DNA of 38,008 nucleotides from assembly GCA_009841165.1 (NCBI GenBank), contig VXMI01000177.1, forward strand, positions 1 through 38,008. The letters run 5' to 3'. Origin of the DNA: Gemmatimonadota bacterium (GTDB lineage Bacteria; Gemmatimonadota; Gemmatimonadetes; Longimicrobiales; Gaopeijiaceae). A program made the translations under genes and the position numbers. Of the stretch, positions 1 to 9,040 are shown piece after piece; the stretch's first letter is position 1, and each line of letters opens with the position of its first letter. The notes beneath the pieces are model-generated. The model was given only the letters and a program-made list of their open reading frames with translations, searched no databases and was not told where the DNA came from.

Positions 1-2
1 AG

Positions 3-46
3 AACCGGACAGATGTTGTGCTACGAAACCGGACAATTCATGTGCT
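3..46. repeat. Two 20-base direct repeats, possible insertion-sequence end
   Basis: Two 20-base units (3-22 and 27-46) share the pattern AACCGGACA-n5-TGTGCT and are identical at 16 of 20 positions, with a 24-base period. Tandem units of about 20 bases with a CCGGACA core are the kind of transposase-binding repeats found at the ends of IS21- and IS481-type elements. The window begins inside the first unit, so no transposase can be seen. An element terminus ending in CA around 52-53 is possible. The element identity is inference. Confidence 0.4.
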
Positions 47-69
47 CCCAACAGACCGATCGATGGCGG

Positions 70-99
70 TTGACCGGTCAAATGCCGAGCAGATAGCTT
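70..99 (+). promoter_or_regulatory. Candidate sigma-70 promoter for rpmH-rnpA operon
   Basis: A TTGACC box (70-75) lies 18 bases before TAGCTT (94-99), which would start transcription near 106, about 65 bases before the rpmH ATG. The -35 box is also the left half of a perfect 12-base palindrome, TTGACCGGTCAA (70-81), so a repressor site could overlap it. The -10 match is weak (three of six). Confidence 0.35.
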
Positions 100-169
100 A
101 CAGGGCTGTCAGCGATCTGGCCGGGTGCAGGTGCGCGCGGCCCGCCTTCAGGACGGGGACCGGAAAGAG

Positions 170-328
170 ATGAAACCGACATACAGGCCGCGGAACCGCA
201 AACGGGTCAACAAGCATGGTTTCCGGGCGCGGATGAGCACGAAGGCCGGACGTGCGACACTCAACCGGCGTCGCCGTCGCGGACGCTGGGCGCTTGTGGT
301 GCGGACCGGATCCAAGAACGGTCGCTAG
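170..328 (+). CDS. rpmH: 50S ribosomal protein L34
   Basis: This is the very small, basic large-subunit protein bL34, 52 residues here. It shows the family signature: [12 protein letters not shown] at the N-terminus, then [13 protein letters not shown] and an arginine run. The start is the ATG at 170, preceded by GGAAAGAG. An in-frame GTG at 125 would add 15 residues that do not look like L34. The protein is a few residues longer than the usual 44-46 because of a tail after the arginine run ([13 protein letters not shown]). It heads the usual rpmH-rnpA-yidD-yidC order that sits near dnaA and oriC in most bacteria. Confidence 0.95.
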   Translation: MKPTYRPRNRKRVNKHGFRARMSTKAGRATLNRRRRRGRWALVVRTGSKNGR

Positions 329-380
329 CGGTCCGGAGGTGCCAGGCCAGGACGGCCGCCGGCAGCCCGGGCCACATCGG

Positions 381-728
381 TTGCCGCGAGCGGCACGGAT
401 CAGCCGGGGAGCGGAAATCCGGTCAATGCTCAGGGAGGGAGCCAGGCAACGGACGCGCCTGGTCGATCTCTACTGGCGCAGATCGGTGGAACCGCTGCCG
501 CGAATGGGGCTGGTAGTTCCGAAGCTGGGCCAACGGATCGTCGACCGAAACCGGATCAAGCGTCGGGTGAGGGAAATCGGGCGGAGCAAGCTGCTCCCGA
601 GGCTCCGGCAACACGGGCCCGAGCTCGACATTCTGATCAGGATCCGAAGGCCCGCGTATCGGGCCGCGTATGCGGAACTCGAGTTGGCGATTGTGGAGGG
701 TCTGGAGGCCGCGTGCTCAGATACGTGA
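381..728 (+). CDS. rnpA: Ribonuclease P protein component
   Basis: Encodes the protein subunit of RNase P, which with the catalytic RNA trims the 5' leader of pre-tRNA. The hallmark RNR motif is present as [10 protein letters not shown] near residue 60, after [16 protein letters not shown]. The chosen TTG at 381 gives 115 residues beginning (M)PRAARISRG, the usual length and N-terminus. The frame stays open back to a GTG at 252, overlapping rpmH, which would make a 158-residue protein; the extra sequence is glycine/proline-rich and not RnpA-like. The 3' end overlaps the yidD start by 16 bases. Confidence 0.93.
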   Translation: MPRAARISRGAEIRSMLREGARQRTRLVDLYWRRSVEPLPRMGLVVPKLGQRIVDRNRIKRRVREIGRSKLLPRLRQHGPELDILIRIRRPAYRAAYAELELAIVEGLEAACSDT

Positions 729-940
729 CGACCGCGATGATCCGGTTGTATCAGATGTACATCTCGGTGCACCTGCCACCGTCCTGCCGGTTCCTGCCCA
801 CCTGCTCCGAATACACCCGTCTCGCGATCGAGACGCACGGCGTTGCGCGGGGCGTCTGGCTGGGCATGAAGCGCATTGGACGCTGTCATCCATGGGGCGG
901 ACGCGGTTTTGACCCGGTGCCCGGGAGGGGCGAAGGATGA
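713..940 (+). CDS. yidD: Membrane protein insertion efficiency factor YidD
   Basis: A 75-residue protein of the YidD (DUF37) family, which assists YidC in inserting inner-membrane proteins and attaches to the membrane by an amphipathic N-terminal helix ([10 protein letters not shown]). The diagnostic cysteine segment [19 protein letters not shown] is followed by [17 protein letters not shown], which is conserved in the family. The start is GTG 713, inside the end of rnpA. An ATG at 737 is an alternative but would remove family-like N-terminal sequence. The stop overlaps the yidC ATG (ATGA at 937-940), pointing to translational coupling. Confidence 0.93.
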   Translation: MLRYVTTAMIRLYQMYISVHLPPSCRFLPTCSEYTRLAIETHGVARGVWLGMKRIGRCHPWGGRGFDPVPGRGEG

Positions 941-2622
941 GGCCCGAGTTCCGGTTCTTTCTGGCGTTGACGCTGATGATCGGCGTCTTCGTGCTTACCG
1001 AAATGCTCTTCCCTCCCATCCGGCCGGAAGCGCCTCCGCTCGAAGAGGGAGCGATCGAATCGGTCGAGCCGCCCGCCGCCGAAGTCGTCACTCCGCCCGA
1101 GCCGCCCGGCCAGACGCCGGTCGTCGAGGAACCTGAACAGGACCAGGAAGCCGCGGAACGGCTGGTCACCGTGGAGACGCCCCTCTACCGGATGACCTTT
1201 TCCAGCTACGGCGGCGTCGCACGGTCCATCCAGCTGCTGGGGTATGAATCCTTCACCCGTGAGGGGCCCGTGGAACTGGTCCCCGAGGGACAGGGAATAC
1301 TGGGTGGAATCTGGGTCGCCGGGGTCGGGGGAGATGCGTTCGACCTGTCGCGCTACGCCCACACGGTCACCCCGGCGGAGGGCGTTCGGATTGCGGAAGG
1401 CGATGGGCCGCAGACACTTACCTTCCGATACGACTACCCCGGTGGACAGTTCTTCAGCGAGATCCGGTACACCTTCTCGCCGGATTCGTACATCGTGGTC
1501 GTCGAAGGGGACCTGCCGGCCATCGAGAGGGCCTCGCTATTCGTGGATCTGGGGCCGGGCCTCGAGATCAACGAGCTGCGCGAGGCGGACGACCGCAGGA
1601 TGATGGCCTTCGCCGGGAACCACATCGACGACGGGATCACGTCCAGACCGCTGGCGCGCGTGGACGAGCCCGAATCGCTGGATGGCCCGCTGCGCTGGGC
1701 CGCGGTCAAGAGCAAGTACTTCGTCGAAGTCATTCTACCGGGGAGACAATCGGGCGGGACGGACTTCCTGGCGGGGATCCGGGCTGAGGAGGGCCCGGTT
1801 GTCGGAGGCCCGCTGCGGATCAGGGTCGGCACCCCCGTGAGCGAAGCCGGCGGCTATGCCTACAGGGCCTACCTCGGGCCCATCGAGCGAGAGCGCCTCA
1901 TTGCCATCGGGGACGACCTCGAGGAGGTAAACCCTTACGGCTGGCGGGTATTCCGGCCCATTGTGCGTCCCTTCGTCGGCATCGTCCTGTGGCTGGTGAG
2001 GTTCCTGCACGAGAGCCTTTTCCTTTCCTACGGCTGGGTTCTGATCGTCATCGGGATCGGGATCCGCGTCGTGATGTGGCCGCTCAACCGCAAGATGATG
2101 CTCTCCCAGGTCAAGACGATGGCGGTACAGCCGCTGGCGGAGGAGATCAAGCGCAAGTACGGGAAAGATCCGCAGCGGATGCAGCAGGAAACACTGAAGC
2201 TCTACAAGGAACACGGGGTCAACCCGCTGGCAGGCTGTCTCCCGATGATGATCCCGATGCCGGTGCTGATCGCCCTGTTCTTCGTCTTCCAGAACACGAT
2301 TGAAATGCGGGGCGTTCCGTTCATGTGGCTTCCGGACCTCTCGGCCCCGGACCCGTTCTACATCCTGCCGGTCTTCATGGGTGCGAGCCTCTACCTGACG
2401 CAGCTGATCACCATGAGGATCTCCGGGAGCGCCGGAAATCCGCAGATGAAGATGATGCTGTACATGATGCCCATCCTCCTGACGGTCCTGTTCTGGCGAT
2501 TCCCGTCCGGGTTGAACCTGTACTACGCCACGATGAATCTGGCGTCCGTCCCGCAGCAGATCCTGATCGGCAGGGAGCGGAAGAGGATGCAGGCGGCCGG
2601 GCCGCTCAAACGCCCCGTGTGA
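937..2622 (+). CDS. yidC: Membrane protein insertase YidC
   Basis: A full-length Gram-negative-type YidC of 561 residues, which inserts and folds inner-membrane proteins alone or with SecYEG. An N-terminal membrane helix (about residues 5-24) is followed by an acidic proline-rich linker and the large periplasmic beta domain (about 70-330). The C-terminal five-helix core follows from about residue 345. The core contains [11 protein letters not shown], with the conserved arginine of the hydrophilic groove, then the cytoplasmic hairpin ([26 protein letters not shown]) and [16 protein letters not shown]. The large periplasmic domain implies a two-membrane cell envelope. Confidence 0.96.
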   Translation: MRPEFRFFLALTLMIGVFVLTEMLFPPIRPEAPPLEEGAIESVEPPAAEVVTPPEPPGQTPVVEEPEQDQEAAERLVTVETPLYRMTFSSYGGVARSIQLLGYESFTREGPVELVPEGQGILGGIWVAGVGGDAFDLSRYAHTVTPAEGVRIAEGDGPQTLTFRYDYPGGQFFSEIRYTFSPDSYIVVVEGDLPAIERASLFVDLGPGLEINELREADDRRMMAFAGNHIDDGITSRPLARVDEPESLDGPLRWAAVKSKYFVEVILPGRQSGGTDFLAGIRAEEGPVVGGPLRIRVGTPVSEAGGYAYRAYLGPIERERLIAIGDDLEEVNPYGWRVFRPIVRPFVGIVLWLVRFLHESLFLSYGWVLIVIGIGIRVVMWPLNRKMMLSQVKTMAVQPLAEEIKRKYGKDPQRMQQETLKLYKEHGVNPLAGCLPMMIPMPVLIALFFVFQNTIEMRGVPFMWLPDLSAPDPFYILPVFMGASLYLTQLITMRISGSAGNPQMKMMLYMMPILLTVLFWRFPSGLNLYYATMNLASVPQQILIGRERKRMQAAGPLKRPV

Positions 2623-2635
2623 CTTCGGTGGCGGC

Positions 2636-4009
2636 ATGGCCGAGCCCCGTTCGCTTCTGGACACCATCGTCGCGCTGGCGACTCCTCCCGGTGTCGGCGC
2701 GGTCGCGCTGATCCGGCTTTCCGGCCCGCGGGCGCAGGAGATCGCGGGCGGCCTGGCGAACAAGGACGAGGAGTCGGCGACGGCGTGGCCCGAACGTCGG
2801 TGCCGGCTGCGGTCGCTGTACCGTCCCGGATCCGACGATGTTCTCGATCGGGCGCTCTTCACGCTGTTCCGGGCTCCGCGGAGCTACACCGGCGAGGACC
2901 TCGTCGAGATATCGACTCACGGGGGCGTCTCCATTCCGGCAAGCGTGGTGGACGCGTGCGTCGCGCTAGGAGCGCGCGAGGCCCGACCGGGCGAGTTCAC
3001 ACAGCGCGCCTTCCTGAACGGCAAGCTCGATCTTACCCAGGCGGAAGCCGTCGGGGACCTCGTTGCCGCGACTTCGCCGAAGCGGCGGGCAGTCGCGCTG
3101 CATCAGCTGGAGAGAGGGTTGGGCGAACGGATCGCCCACCTTCGCAGCGAGGTGATCGGGCTGTCGGCGCTGCTGGTGCAACACATCGATTTTCCGGAAG
3201 AAGACGACGCGCCGACTTCCATCGAGACCATCGTATCGCGGGCGAAGCATGTAACATGCGAAATGGATCGGTTGCTCGCGACAGCTCCGGCCGGCGAACT
3301 TCTGCGACACGGCGCGGTGACGGTTCTCGCGGGGCGTCCGAATTCTGGTAAATCCAGTCTGTTCAACGCGTTAGTAGGGACGGAGCGGGCAATTGTAACC
3401 GACGAGGAAGGCACCACCAGAGACGCCATAGAAGCGGTTGTGTCGATTGCCGGCTTCCCGTTCAGGCTGGTCGATACTGCCGGGTTGCGGGACGGTGCCG
3501 GCAGAGTGGAACAGATCGGGATCGAGATTGCGCACCGCTACCTGGCGAGTGCGGACGTGGTTCTCTATTGCCTGGAAGCGGGTGAGGCGCCCAGCGCCGA
3601 CGAAACCGCTTTCCTCCGGTCGTTGTCCTGCCCTATTGTGAAAGTATTCACAAAGTGGGATCTGGTACCCGGGAGAGCTGCGCCAGGGAACGGTGAATTG
3701 CCTGTGTCGGTGGTATCCGGCGAGGGATTGAGCGACTTGAAGGAGGCGCTTCGCGATCTGGTCTTCCAGGGAATCGTCGAGGGCCGTGATGAGGTTCCGG
3801 TCGTCACGAACGCCCGTCAGGCAGATCTGTTGAAGCAGGCCAGGGCGGAGGTCGGCGGGTTCGGCGAAGCGCTGGGGCGGAGGATCCCGCCGGAGGTGGC
3901 GGCGGCGCATCTCAAGACGGCCGAGAGTGCGCTGGAAGAGATTCTCGGCGTCGTTGCCACCGACGACGTGCTGGACCGGGTATTCAGGGACTTCTGTATC
4001 GGGAAGTGA
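2636..4009 (+). CDS. mnmE: tRNA modification GTPase MnmE
   Basis: MnmE works with MnmG to build the 5-carboxymethylaminomethyl group on U34 of tRNAs. Its 457 residues show the N-terminal tetrahydrofolate-binding domain (about 1-120, with [16 protein letters not shown]), a helical domain, and an inserted G domain. The G domain has the P-loop GRPNSGKS (233-240, with the asparagine used for potassium sensing), DTAG (280-283) and TKWD. The protein ends in the required FCIGK motif (453-457), whose cysteine is catalytically important. It starts 13 bases after yidC. The coding sequence ends within GTGAG, just before mnmG. Confidence 0.97.
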   Translation: MAEPRSLLDTIVALATPPGVGAVALIRLSGPRAQEIAGGLANKDEESATAWPERRCRLRSLYRPGSDDVLDRALFTLFRAPRSYTGEDLVEISTHGGVSIPASVVDACVALGAREARPGEFTQRAFLNGKLDLTQAEAVGDLVAATSPKRRAVALHQLERGLGERIAHLRSEVIGLSALLVQHIDFPEEDDAPTSIETIVSRAKHVTCEMDRLLATAPAGELLRHGAVTVLAGRPNSGKSSLFNALVGTERAIVTDEEGTTRDAIEAVVSIAGFPFRLVDTAGLRDGAGRVEQIGIEIAHRYLASADVVLYCLEAGEAPSADETAFLRSLSCPIVKVFTKWDLVPGRAAPGNGELPVSVVSGEGLSDLKEALRDLVFQGIVEGRDEVPVVTNARQADLLKQARAEVGGFGEALGRRIPPEVAAAHLKTAESALEEILGVVATDDVLDRVFRDFCIGK

Positions 4010-4014
4010 GCGGT

Positions 4015-5916
4015 ATGAGGCTTCGTTACGATGTCGTCGTGGTCGGCGGGGGTCACGCGGGCGCTGAAGCGGCGGCCGCGTCCGCTCGCATCGGGGCCAG
4101 GACGGTGCTGGTCACGCCGGACCTCACCAGGATCGGACAGATGAGCTGCAACCCGGCGATCGGGGGAGTGGCCAAGGGAACGGTAGCTCGCGAAGTGGAT
4201 GCGCTGGGCGGGGTCATGGCGCGGGCCACCGACGCGGCTAGCATCCAGTTCCGAATGCTCAACCGCTCAAAGGGACCTGCGGTCTGGGGCCCCCGCTCCC
4301 AATGTGACCGGGCGCGCTACCCGATCGCGGTCCGCCGGATACTGGACGAGTTGGACAACCTCGACCTGTTTCAGGAAATGGTGACCGGGTTGCACTTCGA
4401 CGGCCGGGCGAAGGGAGTTGAAACGCGCGGCGGCATCGTGATCGAGGCCGACGCGGTCGTGGTGACAGCGGGGACTTTTCTCCGTGGGAAGATCCACGTC
4501 GGCGGAACGGCGGCGCTCGGTGCGGGCCGCGCGGGCGAAGGCCCGTCGGTTGCCCTCGCCGAGGCTCTGGAGGCGCAGGGACTGAGAATCGCTCGCTTCA
4601 AGACGGGTACGCCGCCGCGGATCGACGGCAGATCGGTCGACTATGGGCAGTGTGAACGCCAGGAAGGAGACAGCGAACCGTTCCGCTTCTCCTACTACTC
4701 GAAGGAGCCGTTCCTGGAGCAGCGGCCATGCTGGATCACGTGGGCGGGAGAGGCGTTGAAGACCATCGTGTCCTCGAATCTGACCCGCAGCGCCCTCTAC
4801 GGTGGCGAGATTTCGGGGCAGGGTCCCCGCTATTGTCCGTCGATCGAGGACAAGGTGAAGAGGTTCCCCGACGCGCCCCGGCACCAGGTCTTCCTCGAGC
4901 CCGAGGGGCTGGAAACCACCGAACTGTACGTAAACGGGCTGTCGACGTCACTGCCTCCCGATGTGCAGATCGATTTTCTCAGGTCGATCCCGGGGCTCGA
5001 AGACGCAAGGATGACCAAGCCGGCGTATGCAATCGAGTACGACTATTTTCCTCCGGATCAGCTTCGTCACACTCTGGAGCTGCGCGAGGTCCCCGGTCTC
5101 TACTTCGCTGGACAGATCAACGGCACGACCGGATATGAGGAGGCGGCGGGGCAGGGTCTGATCGCGGGCGCGAATGCGGCGCTGGCCGTACAGGGCGGAG
5201 ACCCGTTTGTGCTGGAGCGAGACCAGGGGTACATGGGCGTGCTCATCGACGATCTCGTCACAAAGGGCGTGGACGAGCCCTATCGCCTGTTCACATCCCG
5301 TGCGGAATTCCGCCTGTTGCTGAGACAGGACAACGGACCGGCAAGACTGGGCAAGCTGGCTCGTTCTGTGGGGCTGCTGACGTCGGAGCAACGGGTGGCC
5401 CTCGGAGAGCGACTCGCTCAGGAGGCGCGCACGATGGTCTGGTTTCGGGAACACACGCTTGCGCCGGCGGACGCCAACAGGGTGCTGGAAGAAGTGAACA
5501 GCGCCCCCGTGCAGAGACCGGTGCGGGCCGGCAAGCTCCTCAAACGGCCGGGAGTCACTGCCGGTGCGCTACTGCGCGTGGCCGGGGACGAGGCCCCGGA
5601 AGTGGATCTCGACATCCTGGCGACCGTTGAGATCGACGTGAAGTATGAAGGGTATGTCCGGCGGGAGCTTGATCGTGCGGCAAGGCTCAGGGCACAGGCG
5701 GGCTTCGTGATTCCGGAAGACACGCCCTTCGGCGAGCTGACCACGCTCTCGTTCGAGGCCCGTCAGAAACTCGCCAGGATACGGCCGGCCAACGTGGCCC
5801 AGGCGAGCAGAATCCCGGGCGTATCTCCTGCAGATCTGCAAAACCTTGTGATGGAAGTCCGGAGGCGGACGGGCGAGACTGTTTCACGTGAAACACGGGC
5901 TGCATCACCGTGTTAG
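4015..5916 (+). CDS. mnmG: tRNA uridine-5-carboxymethylaminomethyl enzyme MnmG
   Basis: An FAD-dependent partner of MnmE, about 633 residues. The dinucleotide-binding motif [13 protein letters not shown] is at the N-terminus. It is followed by family blocks: [78 protein letters not shown] and [18 protein letters not shown] 4015 is preferred; GTG 4006, overlapping the mnmE stop, would add three residues. The last codons (ETVSRETR) contain a complete parS palindrome, so this 3' end serves both coding and segregation. No rsmG follows, although mnmG-rsmG-parA is a frequent order. Confidence 0.96.
   Translation: MRLRYDVVVVGGGHAGAEAAAASARIGARTVLVTPDLTRIGQMSCNPAIGGVAKGTVAREVDALGGVMARATDAASIQFRMLNRSKGPAVWGPRSQCDRARYPIAVRRILDELDNLDLFQEMVTGLHFDGRAKGVETRGGIVIEADAVVVTAGTFLRGKIHVGGTAALGAGRAGEGPSVALAEALEAQGLRIARFKTGTPPRIDGRSVDYGQCERQEGDSEPFRFSYYSKEPFLEQRPCWITWAGEALKTIVSSNLTRSALYGGEISGQGPRYCPSIEDKVKRFPDAPRHQVFLEPEGLETTELYVNGLSTSLPPDVQIDFLRSIPGLEDARMTKPAYAIEYDYFPPDQLRHTLELREVPGLYFAGQINGTTGYEEAAGQGLIAGANAALAVQGGDPFVLERDQGYMGVLIDDLVTKGVDEPYRLFTSRAEFRLLLRQDNGPARLGKLARSVGLLTSEQRVALGERLAQEARTMVWFREHTLAPADANRVLEEVNSAPVQRPVRAGKLLKRPGVTAGALLRVAGDEAPEVDLDILATVEIDVKYEGYVRRELDRAARLRAQAGFVIPEDTPFGELTTLSFEARQKLARIRPANVAQASRIPGVSPADLQNLVMEVRRRTGETVSRETRAASPC
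5880..5895. promoter_or_regulatory. parS: parS centromere site (ParB-binding palindrome)
   Basis: The sequence TGTTTCACGTGAAACA is a perfect 16-base palindrome that differs at one position from the Bacillus subtilis consensus TGTTCCACGTGAAACA. It lies in the last codons of mnmG, about 115 bases before parA and 0.9 kb before parB, as expected for an origin-proximal parS. ParB would load here as a CTP-dependent clamp and spread, with ParA moving the complex. I saw no other exact copy in the window. Confidence 0.93.
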
Positions 5917-6009
5917 GTTTCTGAAACGCGGGGAATCGTCCCGAGAACGTCCGAAGAGCCCGCAACCTGCCCCAACACGCTGGCCGGCGTAGAAACGGAT
6001 TCGCTTCGC

Positions 6010-6810
6010 TTGACCCGGGTCATCGCAGTCGCAAACCAGAAAGGCGGAGTTGGCAAGACCACAACCGCGGTCAATCTGGGTTCGGCACTCGCCAAGCGGG
6101 GTGCGAGGGTACTGCTCGTCGACATGGATCCGCAGGGAAACGCATCCAGCGGGCTGGGTCTGGTCGACAGGGACAACATCAACACGGTCTATGATGTGCT
6201 CGTCCGCGGTCTCCCGGCATACAGGGCCATCCAGAAGACCGCGTGCCACCCGACACTGTCGCTCCTGCCCGCAAACCGGGACCTCGTCGGGGCCGAAGTC
6301 GAACTGGTGGGTGTGCGCGACCGGGAGACCATTCTCAGAGAAGCGCTCGCTCCGATCGCAGGGGACAGTGATTTCATACTGATCGACTGTCCGCCTTCTC
6401 TCGGTCTTCTGACCCTGAACACCCTGGCAGCCGCAGGATCGGTGCTCATCCCCATCCAGTGCGAGTACTATGCACTCGAGGGTCTGTCCCAGCTGCTCAA
6501 CACGGTCCGGCTTGTACAGCGGGCGTTGAACCGCACTCTGTCCATCGAGGGAGTGCTGTTGACCATGTACGATCAGCGCTTGAGCCTCTCGCGGCAGGTC
6601 GCGACCGACGCCAAGCGTTTCTTCGGATCGAGGGTCTTCGAAACGGTCATACCGAGGAATGTGAGCATTGCCGAGGCGCCGAGTTTCGGCCTGCCCGTCG
6701 GCGACTACAGTCCGGATTCCGCCGGCGCCCGCCGATATGCTGCTCTGGCACGGGAGATCGCGAGCAACGGCGGGAGACCCCCGGCGCACAATGGAGTTGG
6801 CAAACCATGA
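6010..6810 (+). CDS. parA: Chromosome-partitioning ATPase ParA (Soj)
   Basis: A 266-residue Walker-type ATPase of the chromosomal ParA/Soj class, with no N-terminal DNA-binding extension. The deviant P-loop KGGVGKTT is at residues 11-18. VDMDPQGNAS (Walker A') and FILIDCPPSLGLLTLN (Walker B) follow. It starts at TTG 6010; no ATG or GTG gives a better N-terminus, and MTRVIAVANQKGG matches the family exactly. It acts on the ParB-parS complex, using nucleoid-bound ATP dimers to separate origins. Its ATG-TGA overlap with parB (6807-6810) couples the two genes. Confidence 0.96.
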   Translation: MTRVIAVANQKGGVGKTTTAVNLGSALAKRGARVLLVDMDPQGNASSGLGLVDRDNINTVYDVLVRGLPAYRAIQKTACHPTLSLLPANRDLVGAEVELVGVRDRETILREALAPIAGDSDFILIDCPPSLGLLTLNTLAAAGSVLIPIQCEYYALEGLSQLLNTVRLVQRALNRTLSIEGVLLTMYDQRLSLSRQVATDAKRFFGSRVFETVIPRNVSIAEAPSFGLPVGDYSPDSAGARRYAALAREIASNGGRPPAHNGVGKP

Positions 6811-7718
6811 GCAAGAACGACCGATTGGGCAGAGGCCTCGGAGCGCTCCTCGGAGACTACATGGAGACCGGCCATTCGACGCGGGACGACACCGCATCGC
6901 CCGGCGGACTCCCGGTTCGCGCCATAGCCCCGAACCCCTTTCAGCCAAGGCGCACGTTCGATCCCGACGACCTGGCCGAACTGGCATCCTCGATCGAGGT
7001 CAACGGGCTGTTACAGCCCATTCTGGTCCGACGCTCCGCCTCCGGACGAACCTACGACCTGGTCGCGGGGGAACGCCGCCTGAGGGCGGTCAAACAGCTC
7101 GGCTGGGCCGAGATCCCCGCCCTGGTGCGCGAGGTGGACGATCGCACGCTCCTCGTACTGGCCCTGGTAGAGAATCTCCAGCGGCAGGAGCTGGGGCCGC
7201 TGGAGGAGGCCGACGGATATCAGACACTTCGGGAAACGTTCGGGTATACGCAGAGGGAGATTGCTGACGCCGTCGGCAAGAGCCGCTCGGCGGTCGCGAA
7301 CATGCTGCGCCTTAGAAAACTGCCGCCGTCCGTCCGGCGCATGCTCGTGGAGGGCAATCTCACCATGGGGCACGGAAGGGCCCTGCTGGCCGTCGAAGAC
7401 CCCTTGAAAGCCGCGGACCTGGCCCGTGACGCGGTCGCGGGCGGGTGGTCCGTGCGGGAAACCGAACGCAGGGTACGGGAATTGTCGAAGGGATCGGAGG
7501 AATCGTCGGAGCCGTCCTCCAGCGCGGTCGCGAAAGAACCGGATCCCGCCATATGCGCGCTCGAGGATGCCCTTGCCGGCCACTTCGACACACGGGTTGC
7601 GATTCAGTGGAAGGGCCAGGGTCGCGGCACGATCCGCGTCACGTTTCAATCCGCACGCGATCTCGAGCGCGTCTTCGCGGCGATGACCGGCCGGGAAGCC
7701 GCGGCGATCCTCGCGTGA
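6807..7718 (+). CDS. parB: Chromosome-partitioning protein ParB (Spo0J)
   Basis: A CTPase clamp of 303 residues that binds parS. It begins with the short ParA-activating peptide (SKNDRLGRGLGALLG), then NPFQPRRTF (43-51), the CTP-binding GERRLRA box (88-94), ENLQR (122-126) and the helix-turn-helix TQREIADAVGKSRSAVANMLRL (about 148-169). The C-terminal dimerisation domain begins near residue 245. Start ATG 6807 overlaps the parA stop; a longer upstream reading frame is a shadow of parA. The cognate parS is at 5880-5895. Confidence 0.96.
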   Translation: MSKNDRLGRGLGALLGDYMETGHSTRDDTASPGGLPVRAIAPNPFQPRRTFDPDDLAELASSIEVNGLLQPILVRRSASGRTYDLVAGERRLRAVKQLGWAEIPALVREVDDRTLLVLALVENLQRQELGPLEEADGYQTLRETFGYTQREIADAVGKSRSAVANMLRLRKLPPSVRRMLVEGNLTMGHGRALLAVEDPLKAADLARDAVAGGWSVRETERRVRELSKGSEESSEPSSSAVAKEPDPAICALEDALAGHFDTRVAIQWKGQGRGTIRVTFQSARDLERVFAAMTGREAAAILA

Positions 7719-7737
7719 ACGGATAGGCGTCGGAACC

Positions 7738-8508
7738 GTGGAAAAGGACGACCGGAAACTGTCGATCATCGTGCTCCCGGACTGGGGGCCGGCGCCAAGG
7801 ACCGTCGAGATTACCTGGCGGCGGGCAAGGATCCTGGCCGCGCTGGGGGCGTTCGTCGCGGCGGGATTGCTGGTAGTGGCCGCCACCTGGATCTCCATGG
7901 CCCGGCGAGCCGCGACCGCCGAAGAACTGAGGATCGAGAGAGACGCACTCCTGGCTCGAAGGGACAGCATGGCCATTCTGGCCGAGCGTCTTGCCGGGCT
8001 GGAGACAAGAGAGACGCAACTGCGGGTGTTATCGGGCCTCGAAGGGAGTCGTGATTCGGCGCTTTGGCTGTCCGGCGCTCCCCGTGCGGTAGCCTCGGCT
8101 TCGAACCCTGCAGCCGGCGATGCCGCCACGGCTCCAACGATGTGGCCGCTGACCGAGCGAGGCTTTTTGACCCAGTCTCTGCTTGCCGGAGAGGATGGGG
8201 ATCATCCCGGGATCGACATCGCGGTCCCGCGCGGCTCGTACATCAGAGCGGCGGGCGGCGGTGAGGTGATTGAGGCAGCCGAAGATCCGGTCTATGGACG
8301 CTTCGTGCTGATTGATCACGGGAACGGTGTTTGGACCCGGTACGGGCACGCCATATATTTGACGGTTGAGCGAGGCCAGAGCGTAAAGCGCGGCGAAGTC
8401 ATCGCGTTGTCGGGCTCAACCGGAAGGTCCACGGCCCCCCACCTTCATTTCGAGATCATAAGGAACGGGCGCGCGGTAGATCCACTGTCGATGGTGACGC
8501 CTCCCTGA
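7738..8508 (+). CDS. Membrane-anchored M23 family peptidoglycan endopeptidase
   Basis: A 256-residue protein with a short cytoplasmic N-terminus, one membrane helix (about 31-54), a short coiled coil (about 58-100) and a C-terminal LytM/M23 domain. The metal-binding set is complete: H156 and D160 (HPGIDIAVP), YGH at 202-204 and H235-L-H237 (HLHFE). It should therefore be catalytically active, probably cutting peptidoglycan cross-links in the periplasm. It starts at GTG 7738, 19 bases after parB. The next gene is a bactofilin, and bactofilin/M23 pairs control cell shape in several bacteria (CcmA-Csd1 in Helicobacter). A role in shape control here is an inference from that pairing. Confidence 0.88.
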   Translation: MEKDDRKLSIIVLPDWGPAPRTVEITWRRARILAALGAFVAAGLLVVAATWISMARRAATAEELRIERDALLARRDSMAILAERLAGLETRETQLRVLSGLEGSRDSALWLSGAPRAVASASNPAAGDAATAPTMWPLTERGFLTQSLLAGEDGDHPGIDIAVPRGSYIRAAGGGEVIEAAEDPVYGRFVLIDHGNGVWTRYGHAIYLTVERGQSVKRGEVIALSGSTGRSTAPHLHFEIIRNGRAVDPLSMVTPP

Positions 8509-8567
8509 CCTCGCCGGCCCTGAAGTCCGACAGATTCCCAGATGACCTGACAATGAGGACGAGAAAA

Positions 8568-9023
8568 ATGGCGAAGGGTCGTGTGGTCCCGGTTCCGCCC
8601 GAGACGGTCATGTCGATCATCGGCCCGGGCATGCGTGTGAAGGGCGACTGTGAGACGAGCGATACCATCCGCATCGAGGGTGTCGTCGAGGGATCCGTCA
8701 CCGCGAAGAAGGCGGTGGTAATCGGCCAGGAAGGCCGCGTCACGGGAGACATCACCACGGCCGACGCGAAGATCGCGGGCTCGGTCAAGGGCACCTTGAA
8801 CGTCCGGTCCCGCCTCGAGCTGAGCGAAACGTGCGTGATCGACGGTGAGATACGGGCCGCGCGCGTTCAGCTCGACGACGGCGGAAAGGTCAGCGGCGCG
8901 CTGCACGTCGGTCCGCAAGGCGCGGCGCCGAAGGATGGCGCCGGCCCGACCGGACAGGGGACGAAGACGAACGCCCCGCCACCGCAGCCGGCCGCCACCG
9001 GCAGGCGACTCGGTCGCAAATAG
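8568..9023 (+). CDS. Bactofilin (polymer-forming cytoskeletal protein)
   Basis: A bactofilin-domain protein of about 151 residues. The central part is the regular beta-helix: GDCETSDTIRIEGVVEGSV, then repeated turns such as GRVTGDITTADAKIAGSVKGTL and DGEIRAARVQLDDGGKVSG. It is flanked by a short N-terminal tail and a disordered proline/glycine-rich C-terminus ending in basic residues (GRRLGRK). Bactofilins form nucleotide-independent filaments at the inner membrane. ATG 8568, preceded by AGGACGAG, is preferred over ATG 8553, which would add MRTRK. Position directly behind the M23 gene suggests a shared shape-determining role. Confidence 0.88.
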   Translation: MAKGRVVPVPPETVMSIIGPGMRVKGDCETSDTIRIEGVVEGSVTAKKAVVIGQEGRVTGDITTADAKIAGSVKGTLNVRSRLELSETCVIDGEIRAARVQLDDGGKVSGALHVGPQGAAPKDGAGPTGQGTKTNAPPPQPAATGRRLGRK

Positions 9024-9040
9024 GGCAAAGCAGCCCGCCA

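Noticed and set aside
252-380. N-terminal extension of rnpA overlapping rpmH, reminiscent of the Thermus rpmH/rnpA overlap
   Set aside because: The extra sequence is glycine/proline-rich with no RnpA similarity, and TTG 381 gives the normal length and N-terminus.
5917-5927. GTTTC-T-GAAAC just after mnmG as a second parS
   Set aside because: The arms match parS half-sites but the central spacing is one base instead of four, so ParB should not bind it as a normal site.
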